Below, in pieces: positions 22,150 to 31,424 of a DNA stretch of 64,000 nucleotides. The notes beneath the pieces are model-generated. The model was not told where the DNA came from. It worked only from the letters and a program-made list of their open reading frames with translations, and searched no databases. Source of the stretch: Pseudomonas sp. Irchel 3E20 (GTDB lineage: Bacteria > Pseudomonadota > Gammaproteobacteria > Pseudomonadales > Pseudomonadaceae); NCBI RefSeq assembly GCF_900187645.1, contig NZ_FYEE01000001.1, positions 62,001-126,000 on the forward strand. Direction: 5' to 3'. Each line of letters begins with the position of its first letter. The first letter of the stretch is position 1. The position numbers and the translations under genes were made by a program.

Positions 22150-23844
22150 TTAGTGCACCAGCATGCCCGTGAACCAGTACGCCTGGGCCAGGGTAATCAG
22201 GCCGACGATGGTGGCGAAGAACAGGCTGTGTTTGAGGGTGAAGCGGAACAGATCCGACTCTTTGCCCACCAGGCCGGTGGCGGCGCAGGCAACGGCGATG
22301 GACTGCGGCGAAATCATCTTGCCGGTCACGCCGCCGCTGGTGTTGGCGGCTACCAGCAAGGTGTCGCTGACGCCGATCTGATGCGCGGTGGTGGCCTGCA
22401 ACGAGCTGAACAGCGCGTTGGAGGAGGTATCGGAACCGGTGAGGAACACGCCCAGCCAACCGAGGAACGGCGAGAAGAACGGGAACGCGGCGCCTGTACC
22501 GGCCAGCACCAAGGCCATGGTCGAAGACATGCCGGAGTAGTTGGTCACGAACGCGAAGGCCAGCACCATGCCGATGGACAGGATCGGCCAGCGCAGTTCG
22601 TAGAAGGTTTCTTTCAAAGTGGTAAGACCAGTTTTGAAATTGATCTTCAGCACCAGCATCGAAATCAACGCGGAGAAGAAAATCGCCGTGCCGGTCGCGG
22701 AAATCGGGTCGAGCTTGAACACCGCCGGGAGGGCGGTCGGCGCGGCCACGATGGGCGCAACCTTGACCACCATCTGGTCCAGGTGCGGGATGGCGAAGTT
22801 GAACACCCAGCTGTACATCGAACCGCCGGCGGCAAACATGGCCTTGAAGGGTTTCAGGGTCCAGATCGTAACGAGCACGGTGAGGATCAGGAACGGCGAC
22901 CATGCCTTGAAGATTTCTCCCAGGCTGTAGGGCGATGCCACGGTGCTGCGCTTCTGGCCGAAACCACCGGCGCTGGCGGTGACGGCGACACTGGAGGTGG
23001 CGCCAGCGATCTGTGCGCCTGCGGTGCGCTTGGGCTGCCAGACTTTCAGGAATAGTGTCAGGGAGATCAGGCTGGCCAGGGCCGAAGTGATGTCCGGCAG
23101 TTCCGGGCCAATGAAGTTGGACGTGAAGTACTGGGTGATGGCGAAGCTCAAGCCAGCCACCAGGGCGGCAGGCCAGGTCTCTTTGACGCCGCGCAGGCCG
23201 TCCATCATGAACACCAGCCAGAACGGCACGAACAGCGACAGCAGCGGGAGCTGGCGGCCGGTCATGGCGCCGATCTTGAACGCGTCGATGCCCGTTACCT
23301 GGCCGGCGACGATGATCGGAATCCCCAGGGCGCCGAAGGCCACGGGTGCGGTGTTGGCGATCAGGCACAGGCCCGCCGCGTACAACGGGTTGAAGCCTAG
23401 GCCCACCAGCAATGCCGCGGTGATGGCCACCGGCGCACCGAAACCGGCCGCGCCTTCGAGGAACGCGCCGAAGCAGAAGCCGATCAACAGCACTTGCAGG
23501 CGTTGGTCATCGGTGATCGACAGCACGGAGCTGCGGATCACTTCAAACTGGCCGCTCTTGACCGTGAGTTTGTAGAGGAACACCGCCGCGACGATGATCC
23601 ACGCGATGGGCCACAAGCCATAGGCAAAACCATAACCGGCGGCGGCAAACGCCATGTCGACCGGCATCTGGAACGCGAAGATCGCCACCAGGATCGACAG
23701 CGCCAAGGTGATGCTGCCGGCGACGTGTCCTTTGAGGCGGAACACGGCCAGGGCCAGGAAGAAGAAAACGATGGGAATCACGGCCGCGAGGGCGGACAGC
23801 CCGAGGCTGCCAAGCGGACTGTACAGCTGTTGCCAGGTTTGCAT
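22150..23844 (-). CDS. lldP: L-lactate permease
   Basis: A 564-residue integral membrane protein of the LctP family, which imports lactate (and glycolate) with protons. It begins [20 protein letters not shown] and shows about 12-14 hydrophobic helices, with family motifs [33 protein letters not shown] and [16 protein letters not shown]. Length is as expected. It is the first gene of the lactate operon and faces lldR across a 262-base intergenic region that holds an LldR-type operator. Confidence 0.95.
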   Translation of the reverse strand: MQTWQQLYSPLGSLGLSALAAVIPIVFFFLALAVFRLKGHVAGSITLALSILVAIFAFQMPVDMAFAAAGYGFAYGLWPIAWIIVAAVFLYKLTVKSGQFEVIRSSVLSITDDQRLQVLLIGFCFGAFLEGAAGFGAPVAITAALLVGLGFNPLYAAGLCLIANTAPVAFGALGIPIIVAGQVTGIDAFKIGAMTGRQLPLLSLFVPFWLVFMMDGLRGVKETWPAALVAGLSFAITQYFTSNFIGPELPDITSALASLISLTLFLKVWQPKRTAGAQIAGATSSVAVTASAGGFGQKRSTVASPYSLGEIFKAWSPFLILTVLVTIWTLKPFKAMFAAGGSMYSWVFNFAIPHLDQMVVKVAPIVAAPTALPAVFKLDPISATGTAIFFSALISMLVLKINFKTGLTTLKETFYELRWPILSIGMVLAFAFVTNYSGMSSTMALVLAGTGAAFPFFSPFLGWLGVFLTGSDTSSNALFSSLQATTAHQIGVSDTLLVAANTSGGVTGKMISPQSIAVACAATGLVGKESDLFRFTLKHSLFFATIVGLITLAQAYWFTGMLVH

Positions 23845-23896
23845 ATGGGGTGGCCCCTAATTGTTGTTGGTCAGGCACTGATTAGCGGCATTGGAT

Positions 23897-23913
23897 AATT
23901 GGTCATACCAATT
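23897..23913. promoter_or_regulatory. LldR/FCD-GntR operator
   Basis: A perfect palindrome AATTGGT-CAT-ACCAATT lies 53 bases upstream of lldP. This is the known consensus of FCD-type GntR regulators such as E. coli LldR and PdhR (AATTGGT-N3-ACCAATT). Its position fits repression of lldP without lactate. Confidence 0.85.
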
Positions 23914-24106
23914 TACAATGGCTAGGCGCTAGGTTAAAAGCCTTATGCTGGGCGTGTCAATTTGTCGCCCTAAAACTTTTGTCCAATGCCGGCCCGCACG
24001 GGCGTCTGCACGGGTAAATCAGAGGGTGTCTGCCAGGTGTCGGCGCCGCGCCAATAGGCCAGAATAGACACCCCGGCGAGTGGTCGGGATCGTGGAGAAG
24101 TGAGTT

Positions 24107-24877
24107 ATGGGGTTTGATCAGATTCGTCAGCGCCGTTTGTCTGACGATATTGTCGAGCAGCTTGAGGAGATGATTCTGGAGGGCACGCTCAAGTCCGGCG
24201 AGCGATTGCCGGCCGAGCGCGCATTGGCCGAGCAATTTGGCGTGTCGCGCCCGTCGTTGCGTGAGGCAATCCAGAAGTTGTCGGCCAAGGGCTTGCTGGT
24301 CAGTCGCCAGGGTGGTGGCAATTATGTGGTTGATTCCCTGGGCTCGACGTTCAGTGACCCGTTACTGCATTTGTTGGAGAGCAACCCCGAAGCTCAGCGC
24401 GATCTCCTGGAATTTCGCCACACTTTGGAGGCTTCTTGCGCCTATTACGCAGCATTGCGTGCCACCCAAGTTGACCGCGAGCGCCTGACGGGCGCGTTTG
24501 AAGAGCTACAGAATTGCTACGCCCGGTGCGACGATGTCAGCCGTTTGGAGGAGGGGGCGGCGGATGCAAAATTCCATCTGGCGATTGCCGAGGCCAGCCA
24601 TAACGCGGTGTTGCTGCACACCATCCGCGGGCTGTTCGACCTGCTCAAGCGCAACGTAGTGACCAACATCGGCGGCATGTACAAGCAGCGTACAGAAACC
24701 CGCGACATGCTGATTAGCCAGCACCGGGAGCTGTACCTGGCGATTATTGAAGGGCGAGCCGAAGACGCGCGCGAGGTGTCGAGCCGCCACATCCTGTATG
24801 TGCAGGAAGTGTTGGAAGAGGTGCGTCAGGAAGTACAGCGCATGGCTCGGGCCGAGCGGCGCAAGGGAATGGAGTGA
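24107..24877 (+). CDS. lldR: Lactate-responsive GntR-family regulator LldR
   Basis: A 256-residue FCD-subfamily GntR regulator. The N-terminal winged HTH reads RRLSDDIVEQLEEMILEGTL, PAERALAEQFGVSRPSLREA and GLLVSRQGGGNYV. The C-terminal FCD domain has the metal/effector-binding positions in LLEFRHTLEASCAYYAA, DAKFHLAIAEASHNAVLLH and ISQHRELYLAI. Divergent orientation from lldP and the operator between them indicate that it controls the lactate operon and probably itself. Lactate binding is expected to release repression (family knowledge). Confidence 0.92.
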   Translation: MGFDQIRQRRLSDDIVEQLEEMILEGTLKSGERLPAERALAEQFGVSRPSLREAIQKLSAKGLLVSRQGGGNYVVDSLGSTFSDPLLHLLESNPEAQRDLLEFRHTLEASCAYYAALRATQVDRERLTGAFEELQNCYARCDDVSRLEEGAADAKFHLAIAEASHNAVLLHTIRGLFDLLKRNVVTNIGGMYKQRTETRDMLISQHRELYLAIIEGRAEDAREVSSRHILYVQEVLEEVRQEVQRMARAERRKGME

Positions 24878-24922
24878 CGGCTACCGCGGGTTGCCCGCGA
24901 TAGCCGGCTCAGGCCAGGAGAA

Positions 24923-25405
24923 TCAGTCTTCCTTGCCTTTGTTGCGCACCGCGCGCTGCAATTCGCGATTGGAATCGCGTTCGCGCTCGGTATCACGCTT
25001 GTCGTATTCCTTCTTGCCTTTGCCCAGGGCTATTTCGCACTTGACCAGGTGCTTGCTCCAGTACCACGACAGGCACACGCAGGCGTAGCCTTTCTGCTGC
25101 ACGGCGGCGGCCAGCTTCTCCAGCTCGCGCGCGTTGAGCAGCAGCTTGCGCGTGCGTACCGGGTCGGCAATGACATGGGTGCTGGCGGTGGTCAGCGGCG
25201 TGATGTGGCTGCCCAGCAGCCAGGCTTCGCCATCCTTGAGCAGCACATAGCTGTCGACCAGTTGGAGCTTGCTCGCCCGCAGACTTTTTACTTCCCAGCC
25301 GGCCAGGACCAGACCAGCCTCGAACCGTTGTTCGATGAAGTAATCGTGACGCGCCTTTTTATTCTGCGCGATGGTCCCTGTTGGGTGTTTCTTCTGTTTA
25401 GCCAT
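24923..25405 (-). CDS. smpB: SsrA-binding protein SmpB
   Basis: A 160-residue protein, start [20 protein letters not shown] at 25405; the longer ORF starts in the upstream intergenic region. SmpB hallmarks are the N-terminal [67 protein letters not shown] and a basic C-terminal tail [17 protein letters not shown] that enters the ribosomal mRNA channel. It carries tmRNA to stalled ribosomes; the ssrA gene lies nine kilobases to the left. It is convergent with lldR and divergent from the NSS transporter gene. Confidence 0.97.
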   Translation of the reverse strand: MAKQKKHPTGTIAQNKKARHDYFIEQRFEAGLVLAGWEVKSLRASKLQLVDSYVLLKDGEAWLLGSHITPLTTASTHVIADPVRTRKLLLNARELEKLAAAVQQKGYACVCLSWYWSKHLVKCEIALGKGKKEYDKRDTERERDSNRELQRAVRNKGKED

Positions 25406-25520
25406 AGGGGCGGCATTATAGGCAGTTGCGCGCGAGTCGGCTACGGTGAAGCTGCGTGCTTGAGCACCTTGTGTGAATCCCGGACAATGCGGCCACTTTT
25501 TTTGACGCTGGACGTGTTGG

Positions 25521-26924
25521 ATGTCGACAGACAAGGTTTCTGTCCATGGCGGTTGGGCCAGTCGCTGGGTGTTTATCTTCGCGGCAACGGGCGCGGCGGT
25601 AGGCCTGGGCAGTATCTGGAAATTCCCCTACATGGTCGGGGTGTACGGAGGCGGTGCCTTTGTCTTGGCCTTTCTGGCCTGTATCGCGTTGATCGGGGTT
25701 CCGGTGATGTTGGCCGAAACCCTTATCGGGCGCCGTGCGCGGCAGAGTCCGGCCAATGCCTTGAAGGTCTTGGCCCTTGAGGCGGGGCACAGTGCCCGTT
25801 GGTCCTGGGGCGCATTTGCCGGGATGATAACGGCGCTGCTGATTCTGTCCTTCTATAGCGTGGTGGGCGGTTGGTCCCTGGATTACATCATCGATATGGG
25901 CCGCGGTGATTTTCAGGGCGCGACGCCAGAGCAGGTGGGGACGCATTTCGCCGAGGTCATCGCCGATCCGTGGCGCCTGACGCTGTGGCACACGTTGTTT
26001 ATGCTGCTCTCGGCCGTGGTCATCGCCAAGGGCGTGGTCGCGGGCCTGGAGCGCAGCCTGCGGATCATGATGCCGTTGCTGTTTGTGATGCTGGTGATTC
26101 TGCTGGTGTACAGCTTGACCACCGGGCATTTCATGGACGGTGTGCATTTTATGTTTGACTTTCGCCCGGAAAAACTCCTCGATGGTTTGTTGCCCGCCAT
26201 GGGCCATGCGTTCTTTTCCCTGAGCGTGGGCGTTGGCTCGATCATGATTTACGGCGCCTATATGCCGAAACAATCTTCAATCTCGGCGACCATCGTTGGT
26301 GTTGCCTTGCTGGACACCTTTGTGTCGCTGCTGGCCGGGTTGGCGCTGTTCCCGATCGTATTCGCCGCGGGCTTGAACCCCAGCGAAGGGCCGGGGCTGA
26401 TGTTTGTCAGCCTGCCGTTCGCCTTCGGCAATGTCCTGTTCGGCCAATTAATGGGGCTGGTGTTTTTCGTTCTCGTGGCGGTAGCGGCCTGGAGTTCGGC
26501 CATTTCCCTGCTCGAACCCATGGTGGCGTACCTGGTGGAGCGCAGCGGGGTTCGCCGTGGCTGGGTCACGTTCTGGCTGTCATTCAGTTGCTGGTTCGTC
26601 GGTTTGGGGACGGTGTTTTCTTTCAATATCTGGAAGCAGGCCAAGTTTTTCGTGAACGATGGCGCCGGCTTTCATCTCTACCAATGGGGTGCGGCAAATG
26701 GTCTGGACTTCTTTGGGGTGATCGATTTCTTTACATCGCGCATCATGTTGCCCCTTGGCGGACTCTGTTTCGTGATGTTTGCCGGGTGGGTGATGGGGCG
26801 CGAGGCCGTGCGTGATGAATTGTCGATGCGCAGCCCGGCCCTGTTTGCCCTGACCTTGTTTTTGATGCGCTATGTGGCGCCCATCGGCATCCTCGTAGTA
26901 TTTGCCGCCCAGCTGTGGAAGTGA
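25521..26924 (+). CDS. Sodium-dependent transporter, NSS/SNF family
   Basis: A 467-residue membrane protein with about 12 helices. The N-terminal NSS signature is clear: [40 protein letters not shown], where unwound TM1 binds sodium and substrate. Other family segments are [29 protein letters not shown] (TM6) and [13 protein letters not shown] (TM8). Family members import amino acids or related compounds with sodium (LeuT-like). The substrate cannot be predicted. It is followed by ratA after only seven bases, so they may share transcription. Confidence 0.92.
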   Translation: MSTDKVSVHGGWASRWVFIFAATGAAVGLGSIWKFPYMVGVYGGGAFVLAFLACIALIGVPVMLAETLIGRRARQSPANALKVLALEAGHSARWSWGAFAGMITALLILSFYSVVGGWSLDYIIDMGRGDFQGATPEQVGTHFAEVIADPWRLTLWHTLFMLLSAVVIAKGVVAGLERSLRIMMPLLFVMLVILLVYSLTTGHFMDGVHFMFDFRPEKLLDGLLPAMGHAFFSLSVGVGSIMIYGAYMPKQSSISATIVGVALLDTFVSLLAGLALFPIVFAAGLNPSEGPGLMFVSLPFAFGNVLFGQLMGLVFFVLVAVAAWSSAISLLEPMVAYLVERSGVRRGWVTFWLSFSCWFVGLGTVFSFNIWKQAKFFVNDGAGFHLYQWGAANGLDFFGVIDFFTSRIMLPLGGLCFVMFAGWVMGREAVRDELSMRSPALFALTLFLMRYVAPIGILVVFAAQLWK

Positions 26925-26931
26925 CGCTGAC

Positions 26932-27366
26932 ATGACGACCCATATCCAACGTTCGGCCCTGTTGCCCTATCCGGCACAAGCCCTCTATGACCTGGTCAAT
27001 GATGTGACGCGTTACCCGGAGTTTTTACCCTGGTGCTCGTCTGCCCAGGTGCTTGAAGCCAGTGACGAGCATATGCGCGCCAGTGTCGGCGTGGCTAAGG
27101 GCGGGCTCAGCCAGCACTTCGTCACCAAGAACACCCTGGTGCCGGGGCATTCGATTGAAATGAACCTGGAAGAAGGGCCGTTCAACCAGCTCCACGGCAT
27201 CTGGGTGTTCAAGCCGCTGGGGGAGAAAGCCTGCAAGATCAGCCTGGACCTGTCTTTTGATTACGCCGGGCCCATCGTGCGTGCCACGCTGGGGCCTTTG
27301 TTCAATCAGGCGGCTAACACCCTGGTGGACGCGTTTTGCCAGCGCGCCAAGCAGATGCATGGTTGA
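26932..27366 (+). CDS. ratA: RatA-family START-domain protein
   Basis: A 144-residue protein of the COQ10/START (polyketide cyclase-like) fold; ATG at 26932 chosen as MTTHIQRSALLPYPAQALYD is the standard start. Motifs are LVNDVTRYPEFLPWCSSAQV, MRASVGVAKGGLSQHFVT and GPLFNQAANTLVDAFCQRA. E. coli RatA was described as an inhibitor of ribosome subunit joining, while the fold also suggests ubiquinone binding as in COQ10. It overlaps rnfH, its usual partner, by eight bases and lies near smpB as in other Pseudomonas. Confidence 0.9.
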   Translation: MTTHIQRSALLPYPAQALYDLVNDVTRYPEFLPWCSSAQVLEASDEHMRASVGVAKGGLSQHFVTKNTLVPGHSIEMNLEEGPFNQLHGIWVFKPLGEKACKISLDLSFDYAGPIVRATLGPLFNQAANTLVDAFCQRAKQMHG

Positions 27367-27673
27367 GCCATTGATCGAGTACGAGGTGGTCTATGCCGAG
27401 CCCGAGCGTCAGGTTTTGCTCAAGGCTCGCGTTGCGCATGGCACGAGTGTGCGGGCAGCGTTGCGTGAGTCGGGTGTTGCGGCGCAGTTTCCGAAGTTGG
27501 ATCTGGAGCATTGCCAAGTCGGGATCTTTGGCAAAGTGGTGGCAGACCCGCAGGCCCGCTTGATCGAGGAGGGCGATCGGATCGAAATTTATCGCCCGCT
27601 TCTGGCCGATCCTAAAGAGGTGCGACGCTTGAGGGCGGCCAAAGCTGCGCAGGCCAAGGCGATGGGGCTCTAG
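27359..27673 (+). CDS. rnfH: RnfH-family ubiquitin-fold protein
   Basis: A 104-residue protein from ATG 27359 (MVEPLIEYEVVYAEPERQVL). It has the beta-grasp RnfH family pattern with LREAG-like LRESGVAAQFP, CQVGIFGKVVADPQARLIEE and DRIEIYRPLLADPKEVRRLR. Function is unknown; RnfH is linked to RatA as a conserved pair and was once proposed as an antitoxin, a role not firmly established. It starts inside the end of ratA and ends just before a bidirectional terminator. Confidence 0.9.
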   Translation: MVEPLIEYEVVYAEPERQVLLKARVAHGTSVRAALRESGVAAQFPKLDLEHCQVGIFGKVVADPQARLIEEGDRIEIYRPLLADPKEVRRLRAAKAAQAKAMGL

Positions 27674-27689
27674 CTTTTTGGTGTGCAAC

Positions 27690-27715
27690 AAAAAACCCGG
27701 CATGCCGGGTTTTTT
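27690..27715. terminator. Bidirectional terminator between rnfH and bamE
   Basis: A perfect palindrome: six A, CCCGG, CATG loop, CCGGG, six T. It serves both convergent genes, being followed by a T-run on each strand. Confidence 0.92.
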
Positions 27716-27728
27716 GTTATCTGGCCGA

Positions 27729-28256
27729 TTATTGCGGCGAGGTATCCAGTGGCTCTGGCGTCGGGACTGGAACAGTTTCTACACCGTCGACATCCTTCTG
27801 GATCTTATCCAGCAGAGAACCCGGCTTGACCGGTTTTTCTGGTTTTGCCTTCTCGGCGTTCTGCGCCGGATCGGTCACGGTCGTGGCGCTGTCTTTGCCC
27901 AGGATCGCTTCGTCACGGCTCACGCCCGGCATGAAGTCACCGGAAAGGCTCACGAGTTGATCGTTGGCGTTGAAGATAACGCTGACGCGCTCCTGTTGGC
28001 GCTCACCGCCTCCGGGCTGCAGGCTATACAAGTAATCCCAGCGATCGGCATGGAATGTGTCTGTCAGCAGAGGGTTGCCCATAATAAACCGTACTTGCCG
28101 GCGGGTCATTCCCGGGCGTAACTGGTCTATCATGTCCTGCGTGACGACATTGCCCTGCTGGATGTCGATTTTGTAAACCCCGGGGAATGAACAACCGGCG
28201 AGTGCGAGCAGTCCCACAAAGGTGAAACTGGTTAGCAAGAGCTTGGTGTTTTGCAT
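27729..28256 (-). CDS. bamE: Outer membrane assembly lipoprotein BamE (OmlA)
   Basis: A 175-residue lipoprotein. The signal peptide ends in the lipobox LAGC (residues 19-22 region: [20 protein letters not shown]). The SmpA/OmlA domain includes [40 protein letters not shown] and [19 protein letters not shown]. It is an accessory lipoprotein of the BAM complex that inserts beta-barrel proteins. The C-terminal 50 residues are a Lys/Pro/Thr-rich extension typical of Pseudomonas. The gene is divergent from fur. Confidence 0.94.
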   Translation of the reverse strand: MQNTKLLLTSFTFVGLLALAGCSFPGVYKIDIQQGNVVTQDMIDQLRPGMTRRQVRFIMGNPLLTDTFHADRWDYLYSLQPGGGERQQERVSVIFNANDQLVSLSGDFMPGVSRDEAILGKDSATTVTDPAQNAEKAKPEKPVKPGSLLDKIQKDVDGVETVPVPTPEPLDTSPQ

Positions 28257-28353
28257 CGGTGGGCGACTTCCACTATCTTGGCTGGGACAACGTAAACGCC
28301 GATCATACCCGTATTAAGAGAAGCTGCGAAGCAGCATCGCGAGAAAGCTGACC

Positions 28354-28758
28354 ATGGTTGAAAATAGCGAACTACGTAAAGCCGGCCTTAAAGTGACCCT
28401 GCCACGGGTCAAAATTCTACAAATGCTCGATTCCGCCGAGCAGCGTCACATGAGTGCCGAAGATGTTTACAAGGCGCTGATGGAAGCTGGAGAGGATGTC
28501 GGTCTGGCCACGGTTTACCGTGTACTGACCCAATTCGAAGCGGCAGGCCTGGTGGTCCGTCATAACTTCGATGGCGGCCACGCGGTATTTGAACTCGATG
28601 ACGGCAAGCATCACGACCATATGGTCAACGTCGAGACCAGTGAAGTCATCGAATTCTTCGACGAAGAAATCGAGAGGCTGCAAAAAGCCATCGTCGATAA
28701 GTACGGTTTCGAGATGGTTGACCACAATCTGGTGCTGTACGTACGCAAGAAAAAGTAA
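28354..28758 (+). CDS. fur: Ferric uptake regulator Fur
   Basis: A 134-residue metalloregulator. The winged HTH is KAGLKVTLPRVKILQML through GLATVYRVLTQFEAAGLV. The dimerisation/metal domain has FDGGHAVFELDDGKHHDHMV (His-rich iron site) and a C-terminal NLVLYVRKKK. There are no cysteines at all, as in P. aeruginosa Fur, so no structural CxxC zinc site can form. It represses siderophore and iron-uptake genes when loaded with Fe2+. It is transcribed alone, divergent from bamE and convergent with recN. Confidence 0.96.
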   Translation: MVENSELRKAGLKVTLPRVKILQMLDSAEQRHMSAEDVYKALMEAGEDVGLATVYRVLTQFEAAGLVVRHNFDGGHAVFELDDGKHHDHMVNVETSEVIEFFDEEIERLQKAIVDKYGFEMVDHNLVLYVRKKK

Positions 28759-28789
28759 GCATGTCGCGCGGTGTTGTCCGCGAAACGAG

Positions 28790-28815
28790 CGAAGGCGACC
28801 CAAGGGTCGCCTTCG
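28790..28815. terminator. Terminator between convergent fur and recN
   Basis: CGAAGGCGACCC pairs exactly with GGGTCGCCTTCG across a two-base spacer (AA; the real loop opens a pair). It lies between the two convergent stop codons. Confidence 0.75.
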
Positions 28816-28830
28816 TGCTTTGTGGCGTAC

Positions 28831-30504
28831 TCAGTTTTTTGCAGTGACTACCATTTTCTTGGCGTGAGCCAGGGATTCCTTGGTCAGGTCGATGCCGCCG
28901 AGCATCCGCGCAACTTCTTCTACGCGTTCATTTTTGCTTAGTTTGGATACGGCGGTGTGGGTCGCATCGTCGCCGCGCACCTTGTGGACAAATAGGTGCT
29001 GATGGCCCTGGGAGGCCACTTGTGGCAGGTGCGTCACTGTCAGCACCTGGCCGCGTTCACCCAGGCGCCGCAGCAATTGCCCGACGATTTCCGCCGTGGG
29101 GCCGCCGATACCCACGTCGACTTCATCGAACACCAGTGTCGGTACACGGGAGGTTTGGGCGGTAATCACCTGAATGGCCAGGCTGATCCGTGACAACTCC
29201 CCACCCGAGGCCACTTTAGCCAGGGCCTTGAGAGGCTGCCCGGGGTTGGCGCTGACCAGTAGTTCGACTTGCTCCAGGCCATGGGGCAACAGCTCGGTGC
29301 CGGTATTGGGTCGCAGTTCAATGATGAAGCGCCCACCGGGCATGCCCAGACGCTGGATTTCTGCTTCTACTGCGCACGCCAGGCCAGAGGCTGCACCTTG
29401 GCGTAGATCGCTCAGGTCGCGGGCTTTTTCTTGGTAGTGGCGGGCATAGGACGTCAGTTCTTCGCGCAACCGTTCGATAGATTCATCGTTGGCGTTCAGG
29501 GTTTCGATTTCATCCAGAAGTTTTTGCTGCATTTGCGCCACGTCTGCGGGCTGGATGCGGTGTTTGCGCGCCAGGGTGTAGATCGCGTCCAAGCGCTCCT
29601 CAAGGTACTGGAGGCGTGCCGGGTCGGCATCGAAATGATCGAGGAAACGATTGAGTTCGCCAACAGCCTCTTCCACTTGGATTTGTGCGCTGGTCAGCAG
29701 GCTGGTGGCCTCGCCCAGAGCGCCGCTGCTGTTGTTTACGCTGGAGAGACGGTTGAGGCTGGCGGTGAGTGCGTTGAGCACATTGCCGGAATCGCTTTCG
29801 CTGCATTGCTCCACGACCTGCCGGCAGATCCCCAGCACCGTCTCGGCGTTGGTCAGGTTTTTGTGTTCCTGCTCCAATTGCTCCAGTTCGTTCTCGCCAA
29901 GGCCCAGATTTTCCAGCTCTTCGAGTTGGTAGCTGAGCAGTTGATGGCGTGCACGCTGTTCGTCGCCGGAGTTGGAAAGGTGTTCCAGCTCTTGGCGGGT
30001 CTGGCGCCAGCGCTGGGCGGCAAGGTGTACCTGACGGGCCAGGTCGGTGGCGCCCGCGTATTCGTCGAGCAAGCGACGGTGGGTGTCGGTTTTCAGCAGG
30101 GATTGATGTTCATGCTGGCTATGAATGTCGATCAGCAGTTCGCCGAGGGCCTTGAGGTCGCCCAAAGGGCAGGGCGTGCCGTTGATGTAGCCGCGTGAGC
30201 GGCCTTCGGCGGTAATGACCCGGCGCAGGATGCAGGGGCCGTCGCAGTCCAGGTCGCGCTCGGCCAGCCAGGCGCTGGCTTCCGGGATGTCGCTCAGGTC
30301 GAAGGTTGCGAGGATGTCGGCTTTGTCCGCGCCTGGACGAACCACGCCGCTATCGGCGCGGTCGCCCAGAGTCAGGCCCAGGGCATCGAGCATGATCGAT
30401 TTCCCGGCACCGGTTTCGCCTGTGATTACGCTCATCCCACGATCGAGTTCTAGATCGAGATGTTCAACGATGGCGTAGTTATGGACAGACAGGTGGACCA
30501 GCAT
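28831..30504 (-). CDS. recN: DNA repair protein RecN
   Basis: A 557-residue SMC-like ATPase used in double-strand break repair. Walker A is GETGAGKSIMLDALGL near residue 30; the signature motif is KVASGGELSRISLAI; Walker B is PTLVFDEVDVGIGGPTAE; and the final segment has VTHLPQVASQGHQHLFVHK. The centre is coiled coil (EQLEQEHKNLTNAETVL; DEIETLNANDESIERLREEL). Length and start (MLVHLSVHNYAIVEHLDLEL) are standard. It is often SOS-controlled, but I did not see a convincing LexA box in the 248 bases shared with grpE. Confidence 0.97.
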   Translation of the reverse strand: MLVHLSVHNYAIVEHLDLELDRGMSVITGETGAGKSIMLDALGLTLGDRADSGVVRPGADKADILATFDLSDIPEASAWLAERDLDCDGPCILRRVITAEGRSRGYINGTPCPLGDLKALGELLIDIHSQHEHQSLLKTDTHRRLLDEYAGATDLARQVHLAAQRWRQTRQELEHLSNSGDEQRARHQLLSYQLEELENLGLGENELEQLEQEHKNLTNAETVLGICRQVVEQCSESDSGNVLNALTASLNRLSSVNNSSGALGEATSLLTSAQIQVEEAVGELNRFLDHFDADPARLQYLEERLDAIYTLARKHRIQPADVAQMQQKLLDEIETLNANDESIERLREELTSYARHYQEKARDLSDLRQGAASGLACAVEAEIQRLGMPGGRFIIELRPNTGTELLPHGLEQVELLVSANPGQPLKALAKVASGGELSRISLAIQVITAQTSRVPTLVFDEVDVGIGGPTAEIVGQLLRRLGERGQVLTVTHLPQVASQGHQHLFVHKVRGDDATHTAVSKLSKNERVEEVARMLGGIDLTKESLAHAKKMVVTAKN

Positions 30505-30671
30505 AGGGAGGCTCCCGGGTGTTTTGTCTGGTTATTTATACAGTGTTTTGTTCGGGTGTGACAATCCCGGCGCTTAGCTCGTTTTTCTCGTTATCGACGC
30601 ATCTTTAGTGCGAGTAGGAATTTGAATAGCCTGATATTTCGCAGGGAAATGGGTTTTGCCGGCCCGCGGCC

Positions 30672-30699
30672 CTTGAACCTGGAAAATGCGGCCCCATAT
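30672..30699 (+). promoter_or_regulatory. Sigma-32 (RpoH) heat-shock promoter of grpE
   Basis: CTTGAAC (30672-30678) and CCCCATAT (30692-30699) are separated by 13 bases, matching the RpoH consensus CTTGAA / CCCCATnT. It lies 54 bases before the grpE start. Confidence 0.88.
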
Positions 30700-30752
30700 A
30701 CCGGGACAGAAGTGCGAGTCGAGCTCGCAGACGAAATTGAGAGGAGAAATCT

Positions 30753-31322
30753 ATGGCTGACGAACAGACGCTGGATACGCAAAATCCAGATGCCAATCAG
30801 GCTTCCCAGGATTCCAACGAGGATCTCGGGGCTCGTGTGCAAGCGCTCGAGGAGCAACTGGCCGGTGCGCAGGATCAAACCAAGCGCACCGCCGCCGAGC
30901 TGCAGAATGTTCTGCGTCGCGCCGATCTGGATGTAGAAAAGGCCCACAAGTTTGCGCTGGAGAAGTTTGCGCGCGACCTGTTGCCGATCATCGACAGCCT
31001 GGAGCGTGGCCTGCAGTTGTCTAATCCGGACGACGAGAGCATCCGTCCGATGCGCGAAGGCATTGAGCTGACCCTGAAAATGTTCGAGGACACCCTCAAG
31101 CGTTATCAGTTGGAAGCCATCGACCCGCAGTGCGGCGAGCCGTTCAATGCCGATTGCCACCAGGCGATGTCGATTCAAGAGAATGCCGACCTTGAGCCTA
31201 ACAGCGTGGTCGCCGCATTCCAGAAGGGTTACCAGCTCAACGGCCGCTTGTTGCGTCCGGCAATGGTCGTGGTCAGCAAGGCGCCTGCCGCTGTTGCACC
31301 CTCGATTGACGAGCAGGCTTGA
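30753..31322 (+). CDS. grpE: Nucleotide exchange factor GrpE
   Basis: A 189-residue co-chaperone that releases ADP from DnaK. It starts [20 protein letters not shown] after GAGAGGAGAAATCT. A long N-terminal helix ([20 protein letters not shown]) forms the dimer, followed by [12 protein letters not shown] [20 protein letters not shown] and the C-terminal beta domain with PEFHQAMS-like [32 protein letters not shown]. It is followed by dnaK and dnaJ and driven by a sigma-32 promoter. Confidence 0.97.
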   Translation: MADEQTLDTQNPDANQASQDSNEDLGARVQALEEQLAGAQDQTKRTAAELQNVLRRADLDVEKAHKFALEKFARDLLPIIDSLERGLQLSNPDDESIRPMREGIELTLKMFEDTLKRYQLEAIDPQCGEPFNADCHQAMSIQENADLEPNSVVAAFQKGYQLNGRLLRPAMVVVSKAPAAVAPSIDEQA

Positions 31323-31424
31323 AATTAGCCGTAAGGCCCCCATTTATAAGTCAAGCGTTTAAGTGCTACCGCAGATAGCCACCACTGCTGCGGCAACCAA
31401 ATCCAAAGTTTCGGGAGAGTGAAC

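Noticed and set aside
28257..28353. Fur box for fur autoregulation
   Set aside because: No stretch resembling GATAATGATAATC was found in the bamE-fur gap.
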